DNA of 64,000 bases from Clostridium sp. AWRP (GCF_004006395.2 NZ_CP029758.2:620001-684000), one strand, 5' to 3'. Shown: positions 8,282 through 17,677, numbered from the stretch's first letter. Program-made: numbers and translations. Notes: generated by a model from the letters alone, not told the origin.

Positions 8282-10879
8282 ATGAACATAGACAAACTTA
8301 CAATAAAAGTTCAAAATGCAATGAATGAGGCCCAACTTACAGCAGTGAGATATAATCATCAACAGGTAGATGTGATTCATATGTTTTCAGCTTTAGTGTT
8401 TGAGCAAGATGGACTCATTCCAAATATATTTGGAAAGATGTCTGTAGATTTAAAATCTCTGGTAAAGGAAACTAAAGATGTTTTAGACAAGATGCCTAAA
8501 GTGATGGGAGAAGGAGCACAAAGTTCCTCCGTCTATGCAACTAGAAGGTTTGAAGATGCTTTTTTGCAGGCAGAAAAGATAGCTCAAAAATTCAAAGATT
8601 CATATATAAGTGTAGAGCACGTAATGCTTGGTATCATGGAAGTTCACTCTCCTGACGTAGATGGCATACTTAAGAAATTTGATATTACAAAGGATGCATT
8701 TTTAGAAGCCTTGTCTCAAGTAAGGGGAAATCAAAGGGTTGAAACTCAGGATCCAGAGGGAACTTATGAGGCACTTGCCAAGTATGGTAGAAATCTTGTG
8801 GAAGAGGCAAAAAAGCATAAACTTGATCCGGTTATAGGTAGAGATGAAGAGATAAGAAGAGTTGTTAGAATACTTTCAAGAAGAACTAAAAATAATCCTG
8901 TACTAATAGGTGATCCGGGGGTAGGAAAAACTGCTATAATTGAAGGACTGGCAGAGAGAATTGTAAGAGGAGATATACCAGAGGGATTAAAGGATAAAAT
9001 AATATTTTCCCTAGATATGGGAGCATTAATTGCTGGTGCCAAATTTAGGGGAGAATTTGAAGAAAGATTAAAGGCCGTATTAAAAGAAGTACAGAAAAGT
9101 GAAGGCAAAATAGTACTTTTTATAGATGAAATTCATACCATAGTTGGAGCTGGAAAAACAGAAGGTTCTATGGATGCTGGAAATTTAATAAAGCCAATGC
9201 TAGCAAGAGGTGAACTCCACTGTATAGGGGCAACTACTTTTGATGAATACAGAAAATATATAGAAAAAGATAAGGCTTTGGAGCGAAGATTTCAACCTGT
9301 GGTTATAGATGAACCTACTGTTCAGGATTCTATCTCTATACTTAGAGGACTTAAGGAAAAATTTGAAATCTATCATGGCATAAGAATTCATGATTCTGCT
9401 ATTGTGGCTGCTGCAAAGCTTTCAGATAGATATATAACAGATAGGTATCTTCCAGATAAAGCTATAGATTTAATTGATGAAGCTTGTGCTATGATAAGAA
9501 CTGAAATTGACAGTATGCCAACTGAAATGGATAATGTTAAAAGAAAAATATTCCAGCTACAGATTGAAAAAGAGGCTCTTTCCAAAGAAAAAGATAGTGC
9601 ATCTATAGAAAGGCTTAAGTCAGTAGAAAAGGAACTTAGTAATCTTAAAGACAAAGATAATGAAATGACTGCTAAATATGAAAAGGAAAAGTCAAATATA
9701 ACTGAGGTTAGAAATTTGAAGAAACAGCTTGATGAAGCAAGAGGACAAATTGAAAAAGCAGAGAGGGAATATGATTTAAATAAAATTGCAGAATTAAAAT
9801 ATGGTGTTATTCCTAAACTGGAAAGTACTATAGATGAAAAAGAGCAATCTATTAAAGAAAACAATGAAGCTGCAATGTTAAAGGAAGAAGTTACAGAACA
9901 GGAAATATCTCAGATAGTATCTAAATGGACTGGAATACCTGTTTCAAAATTGGTAGAAGGGGAAAGACAGAAATTAGTAAAATTAGAGGATGAACTTGCA
10001 AAGAGAGTTATAGGCCAGAAGGAAGCAGTTACAGCAGTTTCGAATGCTGTACTTAGAGCAAGAGCGGGTATGAAAGATCCTAAAAGGCCAATAGGTTCTT
10101 TTATATTTTTAGGACCTACAGGTGTAGGTAAAACTGAGCTTGCAAAAACTTTAGCAAGGACACTGTTTGATAGTGAAGAAAACATAATAAGAATAGATAT
10201 GTCAGAGTATATGGAAAAATATTCTGTTTCGAGACTTATAGGAGCTCCTCCAGGATATGTAGGATATGACGAAGGAGGTCAGCTTACGGAAGCAGTGAGA
10301 AGAAAACCATATAGTGTAATATTATTTGATGAAATAGAAAAGGCCCATGAAGATGTGTTTAATATATTCCTTCAAATATTAGATGATGGAAGGCTTACTG
10401 ATAATCAGGGTAAGGTAGTTGACTTTAAAAATTCTATTATAATTATGACTTCTAACATAGGAAGTAGTTATTTATTACAGAACAAAAGCAGTAATGGGAT
10501 AGATAAAGATGTAAGAGACAAAGTAATGAATGATATGAAATTTAAATTTAAGCCTGAATTTTTAAATAGACTAGATGATATAATAATGTTTAAGCCACTA
10601 AATACAGAAGAAATTAAGTTCATAATAGATATATTCCTAAAAGATATAGAAAATAGGCTTAAGGAGAAAAATATATCCATACAAATAACCCTAAAAGCAA
10701 AAGAAGTTATGGCAGAAGAAGGTTATGATCCTGTTTATGGAGCAAGGCCTTTAAAAAGATATATAGAAAACGTTCTGGAAACGTCTATTGCAAAGAAGAT
10801 AATTAATGGAGATATATATACAGGCTGCAGGGTAAGAGTAGATTATGAGGATGATAAGTTTAAAATAGAAAAACTATAA
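8282..10879 (+). CDS. clpB: ClpB disaggregase (AAA+ chaperone)
   Basis: Hsp100 protein-disaggregating chaperone, 865 aa, the normal family length. It has an N-terminal Clp_N repeat domain (1-145), nucleotide-binding domain 1 with GDPGVGKT at about 210-217 and FIDEIHTI, and a coiled-coil middle domain (about 410-535, rich in E/K). Nucleotide-binding domain 2 carries GPTGVGKT near 612 and ILFDEIEKAH. It works with DnaK/DnaJ in the cytosol to rescue aggregates after heat stress. No ClpP-binding IGF-type loop is evident, in line with ClpB rather than ClpA/C. An upstream in-frame stop (8267-8269) fixes the start at ATG 8282, which lacks a close ribosome site; see the leader entry. It appears to be monocistronic. 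Confidence 0.97.
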   Translation: MNIDKLTIKVQNAMNEAQLTAVRYNHQQVDVIHMFSALVFEQDGLIPNIFGKMSVDLKSLVKETKDVLDKMPKVMGEGAQSSSVYATRRFEDAFLQAEKIAQKFKDSYISVEHVMLGIMEVHSPDVDGILKKFDITKDAFLEALSQVRGNQRVETQDPEGTYEALAKYGRNLVEEAKKHKLDPVIGRDEEIRRVVRILSRRTKNNPVLIGDPGVGKTAIIEGLAERIVRGDIPEGLKDKIIFSLDMGALIAGAKFRGEFEERLKAVLKEVQKSEGKIVLFIDEIHTIVGAGKTEGSMDAGNLIKPMLARGELHCIGATTFDEYRKYIEKDKALERRFQPVVIDEPTVQDSISILRGLKEKFEIYHGIRIHDSAIVAAAKLSDRYITDRYLPDKAIDLIDEACAMIRTEIDSMPTEMDNVKRKIFQLQIEKEALSKEKDSASIERLKSVEKELSNLKDKDNEMTAKYEKEKSNITEVRNLKKQLDEARGQIEKAEREYDLNKIAELKYGVIPKLESTIDEKEQSIKENNEAAMLKEEVTEQEISQIVSKWTGIPVSKLVEGERQKLVKLEDELAKRVIGQKEAVTAVSNAVLRARAGMKDPKRPIGSFIFLGPTGVGKTELAKTLARTLFDSEENIIRIDMSEYMEKYSVSRLIGAPPGYVGYDEGGQLTEAVRRKPYSVILFDEIEKAHEDVFNIFLQILDDGRLTDNQGKVVDFKNSIIIMTSNIGSSYLLQNKSSNGIDKDVRDKVMNDMKFKFKPEFLNRLDDIIMFKPLNTEEIKFIIDIFLKDIENRLKEKNISIQITLKAKEVMAEEGYDPVYGARPLKRYIENVLETSIAKKIINGDIYTGCRVRVDYEDDKFKIEKL

Positions 10880-10939
10880 TTATTTATTAAAATAAAGGTT
10901 ACCATATATGATAGAAGATTAAAAAAGAGGGTGCTTTTT

Positions 10940-11746
10940 ATGAAAAAACCTGTCTATTCAATCATATATGGTATTTTTATCTATTTATTTGTAATTGCTT
11001 GCATAACCTTAATATGTAAATGGAATTGTGTAAAATATAACTTTGCGGGAGAGAGAAAAAATATTGTTTTAGCTAAAGATAATGCACCAACGTATTCTAA
11101 AGAAGTATTCTTAACTTTTGATGATGGTCCTTCTGTAAATAACACTACAAAGATATTAAATATATTACAACAAAATGGAGTAAAAGCCACCTTTTTTATA
11201 GTAGGTGAAAAGGCAAAAGAAAATCCTTCTATATTAAAGCAGATAAGTGACAGCGGTATGAGTATAGGAGTACATACATATTCTCACAATTATAAAGAGA
11301 TGTACAGCAGTTTGGATGCATATTTAGAGGATTTTCAAGTTTGTAAAAATATAATAAAGAATATAACGGGAAAAGATTCTATAATATTTGTGAGACTTCC
11401 AGGTGGGTCAGATAATTTAGCAGCAAGTGTAAGCAATTTAAATATTATAAAGAAGACTTTAAAGGGAAACGGAATGAAGTATGTAGATTGGAACGTGGTC
11501 TCAGGGGATGCAGATAAACGTTTTGTGCCCAAAGATATCATAAAACAAAATGTAATAGATGGATGCAAGGACAAAAAAATTGCAGTAGTTTTGATGCATG
11601 ATTCTTACTATAAAACTTCTACAGTGGAAGCACTGCCAGACATTATAAGTTATTTAAAAAAGGAAGGCTTTGCTTTTAGAACTTTTGATGGTATAACTTT
11701 AGAGGAAGAGTTTAGAATGAGGGATAAAGGAATCATTAATAGATGA
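10940..11746 (+). CDS. Polysaccharide deacetylase (NodB domain), membrane-anchored
   Basis: Probable peptidoglycan N-acetylglucosamine deacetylase acting outside the membrane. From the ATG at 10940 (preferred over GTG 10931, with AAAAGAGGG about 8 nt upstream) the 268-residue product has one N-terminal membrane anchor (about 5-27). A NodB domain follows: TFDDGP (Asp61, Asp62) and the metal histidines in HTYSH (His112, His116). A RLPGGSDN segment and a C-terminal LMHDSYYKT motif complete it. In characterised relatives such deacetylation gives lysozyme resistance, but the polysaccharide substrate cannot be fixed from sequence. It stands alone between clpB and a strong terminator. Confidence 0.9.
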   Translation: MKKPVYSIIYGIFIYLFVIACITLICKWNCVKYNFAGERKNIVLAKDNAPTYSKEVFLTFDDGPSVNNTTKILNILQQNGVKATFFIVGEKAKENPSILKQISDSGMSIGVHTYSHNYKEMYSSLDAYLEDFQVCKNIIKNITGKDSIIFVRLPGGSDNLAASVSNLNIIKKTLKGNGMKYVDWNVVSGDADKRFVPKDIIKQNVIDGCKDKKIAVVLMHDSYYKTSTVEALPDIISYLKKEGFAFRTFDGITLEEEFRMRDKGIINR

Positions 11747-11789
11747 CTAAAATTATAGAGAGTTTCTAAACGAGAAATAAAATTAGTAT

Positions 11790-11845
11790 AAAGGTTGTTT
11801 CAAAAATGAAATCTGTTTTAATTTTGAAACAACCTTTTATTTTTA
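11790..11845 (+). terminator. Rho-independent terminator after deacetylase gene
   Basis: Long inverted repeat AAAGGTTGTTTCAAAA / TTTTGAAACAACCTTT, followed by TATTTTT. It closes the clpB/deacetylase side from the sigma54-controlled region that follows. Confidence 0.88.
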
Positions 11846-11884
11846 CAAATTGAAGGTACTTAACCTAACATAGTGTAATATATA

Positions 11885-11902
11885 TGTTTCAGAAGTAAAA
11901 CA
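11885..11902. promoter_or_regulatory. Candidate upstream activator site for sigma54 promoter 1
   Basis: TGTTTC-AGAAGT-AAAACA, about 62 bp before the -24 element. It matches the imperfect dyad TGTTTC-N6-GAAACA seen three times upstream of the second sigma54 promoter (22957-23060). Confidence 0.5.
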
Positions 11903-11951
11903 GTGTATTTAAATCTTAATTGAAAAAGCTTCATATTGTGGGAAAAATATA

Positions 11952-11968
11952 TTGGCACGATAGTTGCT
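11952..11968 (+). promoter_or_regulatory. Sigma54 (-24/-12) promoter upstream of DUF3870 and the propionate cluster
   Basis: TTGGCACGATAGTTGCT matches the sigma54 consensus (TGGCACG-N4-TTGC) at every conserved position. The GG and GC are exactly 10 nt apart. It lies about 145 bp before the DUF3870 gene. The 11747-12114 gap contains this promoter, its upstream site and the preceding terminator; nothing else is recognised. Confidence 0.82.
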
Positions 11969-12114
11969 AATAAGAAATGATGTAAACATATTTTAGATGT
12001 TAATTCATTTTGCGGAAAAGAAAAAAATAGTATACTTTACATTTTGCAATGATATATGAATATAATCAATACATCTAAAGTATAAATAGTAATATGAGAT
12101 TAGAGGTGTATATT

Positions 12115-12450
12115 TTGAAAAAAGATACAATATTTATTACAGGTTATGCTAAACTTCCAAACGGAATAACGATAACCGAGCTTTATAATGAAATGGTAAT
12201 GGGAGTTGTTTTAAATAGACATTCAGGAGAAATAAAAGATGTTGAATGCTCGTTTATAACGAATACCGCAAAAAAATATACAAGGGAATTATTAATAGGC
12301 AGAAATTTGAATGATGCTAAGGAAATAATGAGGGATATAGAAGACAATTACTTTGGAATGGCTAAAAAATCTTTTATGGCGGTATTAATGAACTGTTATG
12401 AAAGATATAAAATGATAGGCAGAGAAAATAGAAAAACTAGGAAAGAATAA
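12115..12450 (+). CDS. DUF3870 family protein
   Basis: Small protein of about 111 aa resembling DUF3870: KDTIFITGYAKLPNGITITELYNEMVMGVVLN near the start and DIEDNYFGMAKKSFMAVLMNCYERYK near the end. Function unknown. I chose a TTG start at 12115, with TAGAGGTG (12101-12108) 6 nt upstream. The in-frame ATG at 12094 has no ribosome site, and starting at TTG gives the family-like N-terminus. It is the first gene after the sigma54 promoter and precedes the propionate-module CoA transferase, suggesting a role linked to acyl-CoA or carboxylate metabolism. That link is inference from position only. Confidence 0.7.
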   Translation: MKKDTIFITGYAKLPNGITITELYNEMVMGVVLNRHSGEIKDVECSFITNTAKKYTRELLIGRNLNDAKEIMRDIEDNYFGMAKKSFMAVLMNCYERYKMIGRENRKTRKE

Positions 12451-12475
12451 TTTAATAAATTCGCCATTTTGTTAT

Positions 12476-12493
12476 GGTATAAGGGAGTATACC
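12476..12493. promoter_or_regulatory. Short palindrome GGTATA-N6-TATACC in the CoA-transferase leader
   Basis: Perfect 6-bp arms around AGGGAG, between the DUF3870 stop and the terminator-like hairpin. Candidate operator or small RNA hairpin; no assignment. Confidence 0.3.
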
Positions 12494-12510
12494 TTTATGT
12501 AAAATTAACA

Positions 12511-12558
12511 AAAAAAACGGCATTAGTATATTGAAAAATATGCTAATGCCGTTTTTTT
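12511..12558 (+). terminator. Strong intrinsic terminator 36 bp before the CoA-transferase start
   Basis: AAAACGGCATTAGTATATT / AATATGCTAATGCCGTTTT with a GAAA loop and a T7 tail. It lies between the DUF3870 gene and the CoA-transferase ATG at 12594. Either a separate promoter must lie in the remaining space, or this is an attenuator that polymerase reads through. Confidence 0.85.
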
Positions 12559-12593
12559 AAATATATTAATTATTTGTTTAAAGAGGGGATAGT

Positions 12594-14129
12594 ATGATTA
12601 CAGATAGAATAAGAGATAAAAAACTTTTGAAATATGTAGGTACGGCTAATGAAGCAGCACAGTTCATAAAAGATGGGATGACTGTAGGAACCAGTGGTTT
12701 TACATTTTCAGGATATCCTAAGGTAGTACCCATCGCACTGGCAAATAGAGTAAAGGAAGGTGCCCAAATTAAAATAAACTTATTTACAGGTGCTTCCGTA
12801 GGAGACGAGCTTGACGGAGAATTAGCTAGAGCTGGGGCAATTAATAGGAGGTTTCCATATCAAACTCATAAAGATATTAGAAATGCTGCCAATTCAGGTG
12901 AAATTAGTTATGTAGATGCTCATCTAAGTATGGCACCACAATTTGTGGATTATGGGTTTATGGGGAAAATAGATGTGGCAATAGTAGAGGCCGTTGGAAT
13001 AACTGAAGAAGGTTATATTATACCGACCACATCTGTAGGTAATACAGCTACTTATGTTAGAAACGCAGATATTGTAATTGTAGAAATAAATGAAAGTCAG
13101 CCTATTTCACTTTTAGGAACGCATGATATATATATACCTGAAAAGCCTCCTTTAAGGCAAGCAATACCTATAACCCATGTAGGAGATAGAATAGGAACTG
13201 ACTATATAGTTTCAGATCCTAAAAAAATAAAATGCATAGTCTTTAGTGATATAAAAGATAATGCCAGAAAGGTTGCACCAATAAATGATGTAAGTAGAAA
13301 AATGGCAGAAAATCTAATGGATTTTCTAAATAATGAAGTAAGACATGAAAGACTTCCTGAAGACTTACTTCCACTTCAATCAGGAGTTGGTTCAGTTTCA
13401 AACGCAGTACTTGCAGGGCTTGAGAAATCAAAGTTTAATAATTTACAAATATTCACCGAAGTTGCACAGGATTCAGTATTTAATTTAATGGATGAAGGCA
13501 AAATTTCAGTAGCATCTGCTACAGCTATATCTCTATCTGAAGAAGGTCAGAAAAAATTTTATAGAAAAATTGATGAATACAGGAAAAAAATTATATTAAG
13601 ACCTCAGGAGATAAGTAATAATCCTGAATTGGTTAGGAGACTTGGTGTAATAGCAATGAATACAGCCATAGAAGCTGATATATATGGCAATGTCAATTCG
13701 AGCCAAATATTAGGATCAAAAATGATGAATGGAATAGGTGGTTCAGGTGATTTTACAAGAAGTGCTTATATTTCTATATTTACGACAGAATCAGTAGCTA
13801 AAAATGGTGAAATATCGTCAATAGTACCAATGGTGCCTCATTGTGATCACTCAGAGCATGATGTAGATGTTATAGTAACAGAACAAGGTGTAGCCGACCT
13901 TAGGGGACTATCTCCAAAAGAGAGGGCAAAAGTTATAATAGAAAATTGCAGTAATCCTTGTTACAGGCCAATGCTAAAAGATTATTTCAAAAGGGCATGT
14001 CAGGGAAAAAATATTCATACCCCGATGTTACTTAATGAGGCGCTATCATGGCATCAAAGATATAAAGAAACCGGCAGCATGAAAATTAAAGCCGGTAAAT
14101 GTGAAGGAAGGGATCAATTAAATGTTTGA
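12594..14129 (+). CDS. Succinyl-CoA/propionyl-CoA:carboxylate CoA-transferase (Cat1/ScpC type)
   Basis: Class I acetyl-CoA hydrolase/transferase family, 511 aa. It shows strong resemblance (from memory) to C. kluyveri Cat1: GFTFSGYPK, RFPYQT, PTTSVGNTATYV and HDVDVIVTEQGVADLRGLSP. The catalytic glutamate is expected in FTEVAQDS (Glu289). Being first in a methylmalonyl-CoA operon, its likely reaction is propionyl-CoA + succinate to propionate + succinyl-CoA, closing the succinate-to-propionate cycle. Acetyl-CoA as donor cannot be excluded. A ribosome site AAAGAGGGG precedes the ATG. It overlaps the mutase gene by 8 nt, indicating translational coupling. Confidence 0.9.
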   Translation: MITDRIRDKKLLKYVGTANEAAQFIKDGMTVGTSGFTFSGYPKVVPIALANRVKEGAQIKINLFTGASVGDELDGELARAGAINRRFPYQTHKDIRNAANSGEISYVDAHLSMAPQFVDYGFMGKIDVAIVEAVGITEEGYIIPTTSVGNTATYVRNADIVIVEINESQPISLLGTHDIYIPEKPPLRQAIPITHVGDRIGTDYIVSDPKKIKCIVFSDIKDNARKVAPINDVSRKMAENLMDFLNNEVRHERLPEDLLPLQSGVGSVSNAVLAGLEKSKFNNLQIFTEVAQDSVFNLMDEGKISVASATAISLSEEGQKKFYRKIDEYRKKIILRPQEISNNPELVRRLGVIAMNTAIEADIYGNVNSSQILGSKMMNGIGGSGDFTRSAYISIFTTESVAKNGEISSIVPMVPHCDHSEHDVDVIVTEQGVADLRGLSPKERAKVIIENCSNPCYRPMLKDYFKRACQGKNIHTPMLLNEALSWHQRYKETGSMKIKAGKCEGRDQLNV

Positions 14130-15786
14130 TGAAAAAAAACTAGATGAAGTAAAAAGGACAAAGAAAGATTGGGAAGATGGTACTCTTTCAAAAGCTCTTG
14201 GAAGATTTCCTGAAAGAAAGAAGGTTTTTAAAACAACATCAGATATAGAAGTGAAGAGGGCTTATACTCCTGATGATGTAGACAAACTTGATTATGTGAA
14301 AGATTTGTCTTTACCCGGGGAATATCCTTATACAAGAGGCGTTCAACCTACAATGTATAGGGGTAAATTATGGACGATGAGACAATATGCAGGGTTTGCG
14401 ACTGCAGAAGAGTCAAATAGAAGATATAAATATCTTTTATCTCAAGGACAAACGGGACTTAGTGTAGCTTTTGATTTACCAACACAAATAGGCTATGATT
14501 CAGATCACGAACTTTCAGAAGGTGAAGTTGGAAAAGTTGGAGTTGCAATAGATTCACTTATGGATATGGAAACTTTATTTGATGGGATACCACTTGATAA
14601 GGTAAGCACTTCTATGACAATAAATGCTCCAGCATCAGTATTGCTTGCAATGTATGTTGCAGTAGCAGAAAAGCAGGGTGTAACTTCTGATAAATTAAAA
14701 GGTACTATACAAAATGATATTTTAAAAGAATATGTAGCAAGGGGGACATATATATTCCCTGTTGAACCATCAATGGGATTGATTACACATATATTTGAAT
14801 TTTGTTCAAAAAATCTTCCAAAATGGAACACAATATCCATATCAGGCTACCACATAAGAGAAGCTGGATCAACAGCAGTTCAAGAAGTTGCATTTACTAT
14901 TGCTGATGGAATTGCATATGTTGAAGCAGCAATAAAAGCAGGTCTTGATGTTGATAAATTTGCACCGAGATTATCATTTTTCTTTAATGCCAATAATGGA
15001 ATGTTTCAGGAAATAGCTAAATTTAGGGCTGCAAGAAGAATATGGGCGAGAATAATGAAAGAAAGATTCCATGCTAAAAATCCTAAATCATTGAAACTGA
15101 GATTTCATACTCAAACTGGTGGATGTACTCTTACAGCACAACAGCCTGATAACAATGTAGTAAGGGTTGCAATACAGGCCTTGTCAGCTGTACTTGGAGG
15201 TACTCAGTCGCTCCATACAAATTCTAAAGATGAAGCACTGGCTTTGCCTAGTCAGGATTCAGTAAGAGTTGCACTTAGAACTCAGCAGATTATAGCTTAT
15301 GAAAGTGGAGTAGCCGATACTATTGATCCACTTGCAGGTTCATATTATGTGGAATCTTTAACAGATGAGACGGAGAAAAAAGCATTAGAATATATTAAAA
15401 AAATAGATGAATTAGGTGGAGCTGCAAAAGCCATCGAAAAGGGATATATACAAAAAGAAATAGAAGACAGTTCATATAGATATCAAAAAGAGGTAGAATC
15501 TGGTGAACAAGTAGTTGTAGGAATAAATAAATTCCAAATGGAAGAGGAATCACCTAAAGGTCTTTTAAAGGTTGATCCTGCAGTAGGTGAGAGACAAAAG
15601 GAAAAACTTAAAAAATTAAAAGATAAAAGGGATTCAAAAGCAGTAAGTGAAAAACTTGTTGCTTTAGAAGGTGCAGCTAAAAATGGAGATAACCTTATGC
15701 CTTTTATAATTGATTCTGTAAAACAATACGCTACTTTAGGTGAGATATGTGATGTCTTAAGAGGAGTTTTTGGGGAATACAAGTAA
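14122..15786 (+). CDS. Methylmalonyl-CoA mutase, large (catalytic TIM-barrel) subunit
   Basis: Catalyses succinyl-CoA to (R)-methylmalonyl-CoA by a B12 radical mechanism. The 554 residues cover only the substrate-binding barrel: YPYTRGVQPTMYRGKLWTMRQYAGF, TGLSVAFDLPTQIGYDSD, SISGYHIREAG, RLSFFFNANN and LHTNSKDEALALPS. The B12-binding domain is encoded separately at 15904, which is the two-subunit organisation found in archaea and many anaerobes. The downstream B12 subunit lies after a 117-nt spacer. No missing catalytic segment was noticed. It is part of the CoA transferase - mutase - MeaB - epimerase - decarboxylase cluster. Confidence 0.95.
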   Translation: MFDEKKLDEVKRTKKDWEDGTLSKALGRFPERKKVFKTTSDIEVKRAYTPDDVDKLDYVKDLSLPGEYPYTRGVQPTMYRGKLWTMRQYAGFATAEESNRRYKYLLSQGQTGLSVAFDLPTQIGYDSDHELSEGEVGKVGVAIDSLMDMETLFDGIPLDKVSTSMTINAPASVLLAMYVAVAEKQGVTSDKLKGTIQNDILKEYVARGTYIFPVEPSMGLITHIFEFCSKNLPKWNTISISGYHIREAGSTAVQEVAFTIADGIAYVEAAIKAGLDVDKFAPRLSFFFNANNGMFQEIAKFRAARRIWARIMKERFHAKNPKSLKLRFHTQTGGCTLTAQQPDNNVVRVAIQALSAVLGGTQSLHTNSKDEALALPSQDSVRVALRTQQIIAYESGVADTIDPLAGSYYVESLTDETEKKALEYIKKIDELGGAAKAIEKGYIQKEIEDSSYRYQKEVESGEQVVVGINKFQMEEESPKGLLKVDPAVGERQKEKLKKLKDKRDSKAVSEKLVALEGAAKNGDNLMPFIIDSVKQYATLGEICDVLRGVFGEYK

Positions 15787-15903
15787 ATAAGTTTGATGAC
15801 ATACATGGATTGAAAATATATAGTTTCATGGTAAAAGTATGTTCTCCTTTCAATACTGAATAGACAAGTTATTATTTATAAATTAAATATGGAGGTTGAA
15901 AAG

Positions 15904-16302
15904 ATGGATAGACCAATAAGAGTTTTAGTTGCAAAACCTGGATTAGATGGACATGATAGAGGAGCTAAAGTTATAGCTAGAGCACTTAGAGATTCAGGAA
16001 TGGAGGTTATATATACAGGACTCAGACAGACACCTGCTCAGATTGTTGAGGCTGCAATACAAGAAGATGTTGATTGCGTTGCTATGAGCATATTATCTGG
16101 TGCGCACAATACATTATTTCCTAAGGTTGTAAACTTACTCAAAGATAAGGGAGCAGGAGATATGCTTGTCATAGGCGGAGGTGTTATACCTGAAGAAGAT
16201 ATACCAGGACTTAAAAAGGCTGGAATACAAGCTATCTTTACACCGGGTACAAAAACATCAGTAACAATTGATTTTATAAAGAAAAATGTTAAATTAAATT
16301 AA
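15904..16302 (+). CDS. Methylmalonyl-CoA mutase, B12-binding small subunit
   Basis: Cobalamin-binding partner of the preceding large subunit, about 132 aa. It shows the complete B12 fold signature: GLDGHDRG (cobalt-ligating His17), SILSGAH and GGGVIPEED. I chose ATG 15904 over 15889 because GGAGGTTG (15891-15898) is correctly spaced and the protein then begins MDRPIRVLVAKPGLDGHD, as is typical of these subunits. The 15787-15903 spacer shows no gene. An 11-nt gap separates it from the MeaB gene. Confidence 0.95.
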   Translation: MDRPIRVLVAKPGLDGHDRGAKVIARALRDSGMEVIYTGLRQTPAQIVEAAIQEDVDCVAMSILSGAHNTLFPKVVNLLKDKGAGDMLVIGGGVIPEEDIPGLKKAGIQAIFTPGTKTSVTIDFIKKNVKLN

Positions 16303-16313
16303 AAGGTGAGTAT

Positions 16314-17270
16314 ATGAATATTGAAGATATTAAGGAAGGACTTGTTCAGGGCAAAAAAAGAGCTGCCTCAAGGTTAATAACTATGTTTGAAAATGGTGAC
16401 AGCAGAGCTTTAGATGTAATGAAAGAACTCTATAGCTGTACAGGAAAGGCAAAAGTTATAGGAATAACAGGACCGCCTGGTGCAGGTAAAAGCACTGTAA
16501 CAGATCAGGTTGCAAAACTTATTAGAAAACAAAATAAGAAGGTTGGGATTATAGCTATTGATCCTACAAGTCCCTTTTCCCACGGAGCAATACTTGGAGA
16601 CAGAGTTAGAATGTGTGATCTCAATACTGATCAAGGGGTATTTATAAGAAGCATGGGTACTAGGGGTGCACTTGGAGGACTTTCAGGAGCTGCGTATGGA
16701 GCCATAAATATTCTTGATATTTTTGGAATGGATTATATATTTATTGAAACTGTTGGAGTTGGTCAGTCTGAGGTGGATATTGTAAAAGTGGCTGACATAG
16801 TGGTTATGGTTATGGTTCCTGGACTTGGAGATGATATACAAACCATGAAGGCAGGAATAATGGAAATAGGAGATATATTTGCAGTCAATAAGTCTGATAG
16901 AGAGGGAGCTTCACGTACGGCTGCTGAAATAAAAACTATGTTGAGTTTCAGTACAAAAAAAGAATTAGAATCACCTGTACTTAATATAACTGCAAAAGAT
17001 AATGAGGGGATTGATAAATTATTTTCAGCTATAGATGAAAGATACAATAAAATGACATCCAGTGGATTATTAAATAAAAAAAGAAAAGATAAATTGCAAG
17101 ATGAAATAGTTTCTATTTTGAAAAACAAACTTATAAAATCGGCTTTGGATTTAGGTCACGAAACAATGACTGTGGAAACAATCGTATCGGATGTATTCAA
17201 TAAAAAACTTGACCCATATACAGCGTCAACAATATTATTTAAAAATTTAAAAATAGGGGATGGATTGTAA
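16314..17270 (+). CDS. meaB: MeaB/ArgK-type GTPase, mutase chaperone
   Basis: G3E-family P-loop GTPase (318 aa) that loads and protects the B12 cofactor of methylmalonyl-CoA mutase. Visible motifs are the Walker A GITGPPGAGKS (residues 50-60), DPTSPFSHGAILGDRVRM, FIETVGVGQSEVD and the NKSD specificity motif. Normal family length. It sits directly between the mutase and epimerase genes, 11 nt after the small subunit and 2 nt before the next start. Older annotations call this family LAO/AO transport ATPase; the context favours the chaperone role. Confidence 0.95.
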   Translation: MNIEDIKEGLVQGKKRAASRLITMFENGDSRALDVMKELYSCTGKAKVIGITGPPGAGKSTVTDQVAKLIRKQNKKVGIIAIDPTSPFSHGAILGDRVRMCDLNTDQGVFIRSMGTRGALGGLSGAAYGAINILDIFGMDYIFIETVGVGQSEVDIVKVADIVVMVMVPGLGDDIQTMKAGIMEIGDIFAVNKSDREGASRTAAEIKTMLSFSTKKELESPVLNITAKDNEGIDKLFSAIDERYNKMTSSGLLNKKRKDKLQDEIVSILKNKLIKSALDLGHETMTVETIVSDVFNKKLDPYTASTILFKNLKIGDGL

Positions 17271-17272
17271 TT

Positions 17273-17677
17273 ATGAGTATTGTTAAAAAAATTGACCATA
17301 TTGGAATTGCTGTAAAAAGTATTGACGAAGCTTTAAAATTTTATGAAGGTGTTTTAGGACTTAAATGCTCGGGAACAGAAGAAGTTAAATCTCAAAAAGT
17401 AATAACTGCGTTTATACCAATAGGAGATAGTGAGATTGAACTGCTGCAGGCAACAAGTGAGGACAGTCCTATAGCAAAATTCATTGAAAAGAAAAGAGAA
17501 GGAATTCAACATATAGCTCTAAGAGTAGACAATGTGGAAACTGCACTTAAAGAACTAAAGGAAGATAACATGAGGCTTATAGACGAGCATCCTAGAAATG
17601 GTGCAGGTGGTGCAAAAATTGCTTTTGTGCATCCCAAAAGTACAAAAGGTATACTTTTGGAACTCTGCCAGAGATAA
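17273..17677 (+). CDS. mce: Methylmalonyl-CoA epimerase
   Basis: Interconverts (R)- and (S)-methylmalonyl-CoA, linking the mutase to the decarboxylase. The 134-residue protein has two VOC/glyoxalase modules, with the metal ligands in IDHIGIAV, SEIELLQ, GIQHIALRV and GILLELCQ. The length is typical for bacterial Mce. It begins 2 nt after the MeaB stop, so translation is probably coupled. Confidence 0.94.
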   Translation: MSIVKKIDHIGIAVKSIDEALKFYEGVLGLKCSGTEEVKSQKVITAFIPIGDSEIELLQATSEDSPIAKFIEKKREGIQHIALRVDNVETALKELKEDNMRLIDEHPRNGAGGAKIAFVHPKSTKGILLELCQR

